5,004 nt of DNA. Source: Sphingomonadales bacterium (lineage in GTDB: Bacteria; Pseudomonadota; Alphaproteobacteria; Sphingomonadales; Sphingomonadaceae). A model generated the notes under the pieces. That model saw nothing but the letters and a program-made list of their open reading frames with translations. It had not been told where the DNA came from and searched no databases. The translations under genes and the position numbers were made by a program. Positions 1 through 5,004 of the stretch are shown in pieces. How positions within the stretch are numbered: the stretch's first letter is position 1; every line of letters starts with the position of its first letter. The stretch is taken from NCBI GenBank assembly GCA_004292705.1, contig RDXA01000179.1, positions 1-5,004 on the forward strand, read 5' to 3'.

Positions 1-1
1 C

Positions 2-157
2 AAGGGCGAAAGCTGTGGCAAGATCGAGCGCGGACTTCAATTGTTGAGCCCGCTGCCGAGCGAGAATGTCGGCGGTCTCATCGCTTTCGTTGTTGAGCTT
101 GCCGATCTCAAGAACCCGCCCATCTGCCCGGCAACCTCAACCCGTTCGGGGCAGTGA
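2..157 (+). CDS. 3' end of an unrecognised protein (partial)
   Basis: One plus-strand frame is open from the window edge to a TGA at 155-157, giving the last 51 residues of a longer protein. I do not recognise it. The fragment starts KGESCGKIERG, has a hydrophobic stretch (VGGLIAFVVELADL) and ends in a Pro/Thr/Ser-rich tail. Third codon positions are mostly G or C, as expected for coding sequence here, and the other five frames are interrupted between bases 1 and 164. The stop lies only 7 bases before the pncC ATG at 165, which would suit an operon. In related bacteria ispDF or pgpA genes can lie near cinA-type genes, but this tail does not resemble either product. Because only 156 bases are visible, the frame could be open by chance; whether it is a gene at all is uncertain. 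Confidence 0.4.
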   Translation, partial: KGESCGKIERGLQLLSPLPSENVGGLIAFVVELADLKNPPICPATSTRSGQ

Positions 158-164
158 CGGGATC

Positions 165-677
165 ATGCCGCTGTCGCTCTTGCCCGAGGATATTTCTGCG
201 CTTGCGGCCCGCGTCGTGGCAGAGAACTCTGCTTTGGGGCGAAAGGTTGTATTGGCCGAAAGCTGCACCGGCGGGCTAGTTGCCGCCGCTATCACTGAAA
301 TTGCGGGATCTTCGGCTGTGTTTGATCGTGGCTTCGTAACCTATTCAAACGAGGCCAAGATGGAGATGCTCGGGGTCGCGCGCGACATTATCGATACCTT
401 CGGCGCAGTATCGATCGCCTGCGCCTGGGCAATGGCCAAGGGTGCGCTCGACCGGTCAAAGGCGGACGTGGCGGTAGCGATCAGTGGCGTCGCGGGCCCG
501 GGCGGCGGCTCGCCTCAGAAGCCGGTTGGCACCGTGGTTTTCGCGCGCGTGGTGCGCGGCGGCGTGGGTGAGCCAGAGGGTGAATTGCGGTTCTTCGAGG
601 GCGGCGAAGGCCCCGGCGGGCGCGCCGAAATCCGCCGTCAGGCGACGCTCTGCGCGCTCGAACTGTTGCTACCGTAA
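165..677 (+). CDS. pncC: Nicotinamide-nucleotide amidase PncC (CinA C-terminal domain family)
   Basis: This 170-residue protein is a single CinA C-terminal domain, close to the roughly 165 residues usual for stand-alone PncC. The family deamidates nicotinamide mononucleotide (NMN) to nicotinic acid mononucleotide in the cytoplasm, returning by-product NMN to NAD synthesis. Visible signatures are AESCTGG at residues 31-37, carrying the serine regarded as catalytic in the family; YSNEAK at 60-65, with conserved Tyr and Lys; and SGVAGPGGG at 107-115, followed by KPVGTV. The helix after FGAVS reads IACAWAMAKGAL, where many homologues have Glu after the Ser; this is probably lineage variation. I chose the ATG at 165 because the in-frame ATG at 66 would add 33 residues unlike the family and would overlap the upstream open frame. 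There is no strong Shine-Dalgarno, only a weak GACGGG. There is no N-terminal molybdopterin-binding-like CinA domain. The last 40 bases overlap the end of the convergent ratA gene. Confidence 0.92.
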   Translation: MPLSLLPEDISALAARVVAENSALGRKVVLAESCTGGLVAAAITEIAGSSAVFDRGFVTYSNEAKMEMLGVARDIIDTFGAVSIACAWAMAKGALDRSKADVAVAISGVAGPGGGSPQKPVGTVVFARVVRGGVGEPEGELRFFEGGEGPGGRAEIRRQATLCALELLLP

Positions 678-1099
678 AGCTGTGCCGCGCGCGCCTCGAA
701 GGCCTCGACCATCTTGCGGAAGGCCTTGTCGAAATACTGCCCGGCGATTTTTTCGAACAGGCGGTTCTTGAAAGTGAATTCGACGAGGAAATCGATTTCG
801 CAGGTGTGATCGTCCACCGCGCGGAACGTCCAGACATTGTCGAGATCGCTGAGCGGCCCATCGACATAATGCACATCGATTTCGAGCGGCCGGGCCTTCT
901 TGACCCGCGAGGTGAAGCTCTCGCGGATCGCCTTGAAGCCCACCACCATGTCAGCAACCATCTCCGTGTCCGAATTGCTGCGAACGCGTGTGGCAATCAC
1001 CCAGGGAAGGAACTCGCCATAGCGGCCCACATCCGCGACCAGATCGAACATCTGCTCGGCGCTATAGGGAAGGCGGCGCGTTTCGCGGATGCCGGGCAT
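638..1099 (-). CDS. ratA: RatA/Coq10 family START-domain protein (ubiquinone-binding-like)
   Basis: This 153-residue cytoplasmic protein belongs to the polyketide cyclase/START superfamily branch that contains mitochondrial Coq10 and E. coli RatA. The fold forms a hydrophobic cavity; Coq10 binds ubiquinone and supports respiration, while E. coli RatA was described as binding the 50S subunit and blocking 70S assembly. Family marks are the N-terminal YSAEQMFDLVADVGRYGEFLPW (about residues 12-33, a near-consensus block), GPLSDLDNVWTF (81-92), and a C-terminal helix containing FKNRLFEKIAG and KMVEAFEARA. Its ATG shares one base with the lipA stop (TGATG), so translation is probably coupled to lipA. 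The family domain seems to end near LYG; the last ten residues (SNSSSAQSVA) are encoded opposite the 3' end of pncC. No RatB-like partner is visible in the window, so a toxin role should not be assumed; the respiratory, Coq10-like role is the likelier inference. Confidence 0.9.
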   Translation of the reverse strand: MPGIRETRRLPYSAEQMFDLVADVGRYGEFLPWVIATRVRSNSDTEMVADMVVGFKAIRESFTSRVKKARPLEIDVHYVDGPLSDLDNVWTFRAVDDHTCEIDFLVEFTFKNRLFEKIAGQYFDKAFRKMVEAFEARAAQLYGSNSSSAQSVA

Positions 1100-2058
1100 C
1101 AGGCCTGTGCCTTGGCTCCAGCCCGCGCCAGCTTCTCCTCGCGTGCGGCGCGCATCTTCGCAAAATCGTCACCCGCGTGATAGCTGGATCGCGTCAACGG
1201 TGTCGCAGCGACCTGCAAGAAGCCCTTTGCCCGCGCAATCGCGCCATAAGCGGCGAAGGCCTTGGGCGTAACAAACTCCTCGACCCGCGCATGCTTGGGC
1301 GTGGGTTGGAGGTATTGGCCCATGGTGATGAAATCGACTTCGGCAGAGCGCATGTCGTCCATCACTTGATGCACTTCGAGCCGCTGCTCGCCCAGCCCGA
1401 GCATGATCCCGGACTTGGTGAAGATCAGCGGATTGTGCGCCTTCACCTCCTCCAGCAGCCGGAGCGAGGCATAATAGCGCGCGCCGGGGCGGATCGTAGG
1501 ATAGAGCCGGGGGACGGTTTCGAGATTGTGGTTATACACATCCGGCCCGGCTTCGCAGATCATCTCGACCGCACGGCGCATCTTGCCACGGAAATCGGGG
1601 GTGAGGATCTCGATGGTCGTGTTCGGCGTGTTGCGGCGCAGGGCCTCGATCACCTTGACGAACTGGGAAGCGCCGCCATCGGGCAGATCGTCCCGGTCGA
1701 CGCTGGTAATGACGATGTGTTCAAGGCCCATCTTGGCTGCGGCGATGGCGGTGTTTTCCGGCTCGAACGGGTCGACGGCCTTGGGCATCCCAGTCTTAAC
1801 ATTGCAAAAGGCGCAGGCGCGGGTGCAGACATCGCCGAGGATCATCACCGTCGCGTGTTTCTTGGTCCAGCACTCGCCGATATTCGGGCAGGCGGCTTCC
1901 TCGCACACGGTGTGGAGATTAAGCTCGCGCATGAGCCGGCGTGTCTCGTTATAGCCCTCGCTGACCGGCGCGCGCACGCGAATCCAGTCAGGCTTGCGCT
2001 GGCGGGCGGGCCGGTTTTCGGGAGAGGCGGGCTGCGGCGTGCTTGAGAGGTCGTTCAT
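1099..2058 (-). CDS. lipA: Lipoyl synthase
   Basis: LipA is a radical S-adenosylmethionine enzyme that inserts two sulfur atoms into octanoyl groups attached to lipoyl domains, completing the cofactor of pyruvate and 2-oxoglutarate dehydrogenases and the glycine cleavage system. With the ATG at 2058 it has 319 residues, normal for the family. The auxiliary iron-sulfur cluster motif is CX4CX5C at Cys52, Cys57 and Cys63 (CEEAACPNIGEC). The radical-SAM cluster motif is CX3CX2C at Cys78, Cys82 and Cys85 (CTRACAFC). The C-terminal RSSYHA at about 290-295 carries the conserved serine that ligates the auxiliary cluster. Other hallmarks are TSVDRDDLPDGG, YNHNLETV and KSGIMLGLGE. All key residues are present. 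Two adjacent ATG codons (2061 and 2058) precede NDLSSTP; the longer frame from TTG at 2133 is rejected because it starts inside the upstream terminator's T tract. No Shine-Dalgarno is evident. It is the first gene of a lipA-ratA pair. Confidence 0.97.
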   Translation of the reverse strand: MNDLSSTPQPASPENRPARQRKPDWIRVRAPVSEGYNETRRLMRELNLHTVCEEAACPNIGECWTKKHATVMILGDVCTRACAFCNVKTGMPKAVDPFEPENTAIAAAKMGLEHIVITSVDRDDLPDGGASQFVKVIEALRRNTPNTTIEILTPDFRGKMRRAVEMICEAGPDVYNHNLETVPRLYPTIRPGARYYASLRLLEEVKAHNPLIFTKSGIMLGLGEQRLEVHQVMDDMRSAEVDFITMGQYLQPTPKHARVEEFVTPKAFAAYGAIARAKGFLQVAATPLTRSSYHAGDDFAKMRAAREEKLARAGAKAQA

Positions 2059-2065
2059 CATACGC

Positions 2066-2094
2066 CATTTAGGCGTGCCGCGCGGCTGCCGCAA
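2066..2094 (-). promoter_or_regulatory. Weak candidate lipA promoter
   Basis: On the minus strand a TTGCGG hexamer (2089-2094) is followed after 17 bases by TAAATG (2066-2071). Each matches three of six bases of the sigma-70-type consensus. The predicted transcript would begin at or next to the lipA ATGATG (2061-2056), meaning little or no leader. It is the best spacing match in the short interval between the terminator and lipA, but the individual boxes are poor, so this is only a candidate. Confidence 0.2.
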
Positions 2095-2131
2095 GCACAC
2101 TGCCGGTTGCAATTCCGGCACTGCCCCTGAC

Positions 2132-2168
2132 AAAAAAGAGCGCCTACGCGGATAGCCGCGCGGCGCTC
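2132..2168 (-). terminator. Intrinsic terminator after the TPR gene
   Basis: Read on the minus strand, GAGCGCC (2168-2162) pairs perfectly with GGCGCTC (2144-2138). Inside this stem CGCGG and CCGCG form a further 5-bp stem around a CTAT loop, and six T residues (2137-2132) follow directly. This is a textbook rho-independent terminator. It lies 26 bases past the TGA of the TPR-protein gene (2195-2197) and would insulate lipA from readthrough. The A tract lies on the opposite side on the plus strand, so it is not a good bidirectional terminator. Confidence 0.9.
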
Positions 2169-2194
2169 CCTTTAATCAGTCCGGTTAAGTCTGC

Positions 2195-3541
2195 TCAGCC
2201 GCCGACCGCAGTCGCCGCTGTTGCAGTGCCTTGCTGTTGAGCATAGGCGCTCCACAGCATTGCAATCGGCCCGCGTAGGCCTTCAACCTTGGCGAAGGTC
2301 GCACGCGCCGCGTCAATATCACCGGCCCCGATTTGCGCGATCCCCAGCCGGGTCAAGGCGAGGTTCCGATCGACCTCCGGCATGGTGAGACTGCGTTCGT
2401 AAAAGCCAGCGGCCTTCGCATATTCGCCATAGCTCAAGAAGGTATCGCCCGCCGCAATCACGGTCCGTAGCCGCGCTGCGGGCGCATTGGCGTCACGTTC
2501 AAGCACTGGGAGCGCGGCCCTGTCTTCCGCGACGAGGCCACTGGCAAGCTTGTACTGCTCTTCAACCCAGCTATCGCTGCCCTTGGGAATCACGCCGGAG
2601 GCATTGGCCTCCTCGATCACCTGCTTGACTTCGATCGGCAGCCGGCGGGTATCGGCTGCCTCGACGTAGAACACGTAGTCGTTCTTGTCCTTGAGCGTGC
2701 CGACCTTCTTGCCAAGGCGAAGCAGATCGAGCAGCACGGGACCATCGAATTCATTGAGATTGCGGGTCAGGTTGACCGCATCGCGCCAGTTTTCCGGCGC
2801 GGGATAATCGATCACCCATGCCTGCACGAAATCATAGACCTGCGGCACGATCTCGTTGGTGTAGGCGACCGAGACGCCGCGCTTGTACCAACGGATATCA
2901 ACCGGCTGTCCCTGCGCCTTGCGTGCGGCTATCGCGTCGCTGAGATACTTCAGACCTTCGGTGTAACGCTCTTCCGAGAAGTACAGCTCGGCCATGTTCA
3001 TTTGCAGGTCCGAGGTCGAAGTGCTCGGCGCGCTGTAACCGAGATCGATCGCCTTCTGGAGATAGCTGCGCGCCTTATCAAACTGGTTCAGCGCATTGGC
3101 GATCTGGAAGGCGACAAGGCTAAACTTGCCGACGTCTGCCGGCTGCACCTTCCCGCTGCCGAGCATCATCTCGACGCCCTGGAACTGGAGCGGCATGTCC
3201 TTGCCCGAAATGCCGGCGTTAAAGATCATCCCGCCGAGCGCGATCTGTTCGTCAGGCGACACCGCAAGCGGCACCAGAGCGAGGATTTGCGGCTTGATCG
3301 CGGCGACATCGACGCCGGGAGCCTTCAGCGCCACATCGACGGGCTGATAGGCCTTGACGAAGGCTTCCGAGTAGGCGGGCTTGGCCTCTTCCTTCTTGTC
3401 ATCCTTCTTCTTTTTCTGGGCGTAGGCCGCCCCGGTAAAGCCCGGAACAGCCAGCAGCGCGGTGCCGCTAGCAAGCGCCACAGCGAGCGCTAGCTGGCGT
3501 GCGAGACCCTTCGAAGCGCCGGGCGAAGACATATTGGTCAC
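2195..3541 (-). CDS. Secreted tetratricopeptide-repeat protein of unknown function
   Basis: This 448-residue protein begins with a signal peptide: Lys11 and Arg15, then a hydrophobic core (LALAVALASGTALLAV, about residues 17-32), then an AAYA-Q cleavage site after residue 41, so it should be periplasmic or secreted. The mature end opens with QKKKKDDKKEEAK, a highly charged tract. TPR-like helical pairs are seen at about 141-206 (including NALNQFDKARSYLQKAIDLGY and MAELYFSEERYTEGLKYL) and 360-420 (FLSYGEYAKAAGFYERSL and GAGDIDAARATFAKV). The middle is helical but without clear motifs. It has no catalytic signature; TPR proteins usually mediate protein contacts. I chose GTG at 3541 because GGAGG lies 5 bases upstream; the ATG at 3532, giving 445 residues, would be 14 bases away. 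The frame remains open leftward through the gyrA antisense, but that extension is not a gene. It is transcribed divergently from gyrA and ends at a strong terminator. Confidence 0.85.
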   Translation of the reverse strand: MTNMSSPGASKGLARQLALAVALASGTALLAVPGFTGAAYAQKKKKDDKKEEAKPAYSEAFVKAYQPVDVALKAPGVDVAAIKPQILALVPLAVSPDEQIALGGMIFNAGISGKDMPLQFQGVEMMLGSGKVQPADVGKFSLVAFQIANALNQFDKARSYLQKAIDLGYSAPSTSTSDLQMNMAELYFSEERYTEGLKYLSDAIAARKAQGQPVDIRWYKRGVSVAYTNEIVPQVYDFVQAWVIDYPAPENWRDAVNLTRNLNEFDGPVLLDLLRLGKKVGTLKDKNDYVFYVEAADTRRLPIEVKQVIEEANASGVIPKGSDSWVEEQYKLASGLVAEDRAALPVLERDANAPAARLRTVIAAGDTFLSYGEYAKAAGFYERSLTMPEVDRNLALTRLGIAQIGAGDIDAARATFAKVEGLRGPIAMLWSAYAQQQGTATAATAVGG

Positions 3542-3546
3542 TGCAT

Positions 3547-3551
3547 CCTCC
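3547..3551 (-). promoter_or_regulatory. Ribosome binding site that decides the TPR gene start
   Basis: A perfect GGAGG on the minus strand lies 5 bases before GTG (3541-3539) and 14 bases before the in-frame ATG (3532-3530). The spacing favours GTG as the true start. It is the clearest Shine-Dalgarno in the window. Confidence 0.7.
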
Positions 3552-3725
3552 ACATTTAACGCAGCTTGAGCGCCCGTTCCGACACCCCGGCTGCCCGAAT
3601 TCCGCTTGAGCCTTTGAACGGCTCGCGCGCGATTTGCAATTCCTGCTAGGCAAGGCGTGCTGAACGGGCTTTGAATGCCTGCGCGGCAGGCCATCCGCCG
3701 AGATGGCTTCCAAGTGTGGAAAAAT

Positions 3726-3758
3726 CCATGGCGTTCGCCCTGTGTTCGCGCGCCATGG
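3726..3758. repeat. Inverted repeat CCATGGCG-N17-CGCCATGG
   Basis: Two perfect 8-base arms (3726-3733 and 3751-3758) flank a 17-base spacer. Each arm contains the palindrome CCATGG, so the element is also a direct repeat of that hexamer. TTCGCC in the spacer (3734-3739) can instead pair with GGCGAA just outside (3760-3765), which allows two competing hairpins. It lies 104 bases before the gyrA start. It could be an operator or a leader hairpin, but function is not shown. Confidence 0.6.
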
Positions 3759-3862
3759 TGGCGAAACCGCCGGCATGTGCCTACATGGGAAGCAACCGTC
3801 GGCCCTGAATTGGCCCGGCCTGCCGCAGCGGCACCGAAACACAAACAGAAACGGCCCCAACC

Positions 3863-5004
<1,142 letters not shown>

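Larger units (their letters stand above)
3542..3862. other. Divergent intergenic region between the TPR gene and gyrA
   Basis: This 321-base gap must carry the promoters of both the TPR gene (leftward) and gyrA (rightward). I could not find a convincing -35/-10 pair in either direction. It contains several short inverted repeats: GAGCC/GGCTC (3608-3624), GCCTG/CAGGC (3677-3691), GCCAT/ATGGC (3690-3707), CCATGGCG/CGCCATGG (3726-3758) and GGCG/CGCC (3760-3771). Most 4-5 bp stems are expected by chance at this GC content; the 8-bp pair is the strongest. No tRNA, known riboswitch or conserved gene is recognisable. The only small frame with a plausible ribosome binding site is a 27-codon minus-strand frame at 3646-3729. 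Confidence 0.6.

Noticed and set aside
66..164. Upstream start for pncC at the ATG at 66
   Set aside because: The extra 33 residues do not look like the CinA family and overlap the better-supported upstream frame. The ATG at 165 gives the usual family length.
481..996. 171-codon minus-strand frame overlapping pncC and ratA in another frame
   Set aside because: The product is Arg/Ser-rich with no domain, while RatA in the neighbouring frame matches its family throughout.
638..1099. RatA as part of a toxin-antitoxin module
   Set aside because: The toxin label is inherited from E. coli. No RatB-like partner is visible here, and coupling to lipA favours a Coq10-like housekeeping role.
988..2046. 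352-codon plus-strand frame opposite lipA and the ratA start
   Set aside because: It is a shadow of lipA, which has complete family motifs on the minus strand. The predicted protein is rich in His, Arg, Gly and Asp and has no recognisable domain.
2101..2120. Inverted repeat TGCCGG-N8-CCGGCA as a second terminator or operator
   Set aside because: The 6-bp stem has no T tract on either side and no known operator match; at this GC content it is likely chance.
2062..2133. lipA start at TTG 2133, adding 25 residues
   Set aside because: The TTG lies in the T tract of the upstream gene's terminator and the added residues are not typical of LipA.
3533..3694. In-frame ATG at 3694 as an upstream start for the TPR protein
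   Set aside because: It would put about 54 Arg-rich residues before the signal peptide and has no ribosome site to match the GGAGG further downstream.

Overview
The window is GC-rich chromosomal DNA carrying conserved housekeeping genes. It most likely comes from an alphaproteobacterium of the order Sphingomonadales, probably Erythrobacter-like. The main reason is the GyrA sequence: its N-terminus begins SDDSDILD, followed by HPHGDSAIYD and the stretch QSSFPANMLAIRGGRPETL. The neighbouring pncC, ratA and lipA genes fit the same group. The family-level assignment comes from recognising protein sequence, not from a database search.

Layout from left to right: (1) bases 2-157 hold the open 3' end of an unrecognised plus-strand reading frame. 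(2) Bases 165-677 encode a stand-alone CinA C-terminal-domain protein, the nicotinamide-nucleotide amidase PncC, on the plus strand. (3) Bases 638-1099 encode a RatA/Coq10-type START-domain protein on the minus strand; its 3' end overlaps that of pncC by 40 bases. (4) Bases 1099-2058 encode lipoyl synthase LipA on the minus strand, joined to ratA by a one-base stop/start overlap (TGATG). (5) Bases 2059-2194 are intergenic and contain a strong intrinsic terminator, on the minus strand, for the next gene. (6) Bases 2195-3541 encode a secreted tetratricopeptide-repeat (TPR) protein of unknown function on the minus strand, with a probable GTG start set by a GGAGG ribosome binding site. (7) Bases 3542-3862 are a divergent intergenic region rich in short inverted repeats. 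(8) Bases 3863 to the end hold the first 380 codons of gyrA on the plus strand, cut by the window edge.

lipA and ratA form a translationally coupled pair. LipA makes the lipoyl cofactor of the 2-oxoacid dehydrogenases, and Coq10-like proteins support ubiquinone-dependent respiration, so the pair plausibly serves central aerobic energy metabolism. PncC recycles the NAD by-product nicotinamide mononucleotide. GyrA is the breakage-reunion subunit of DNA gyrase. The TPR protein is exported and has no assignable pathway.

I found no mobile element, CRISPR array, phage gene, tRNA, rRNA or defence system. Nothing here looks like an undescribed system. The points worth a second look are modest: start-codon choices, the convergent overlap, a possible leaderless lipA start, the structured gyrA upstream region and the unknown TPR protein.
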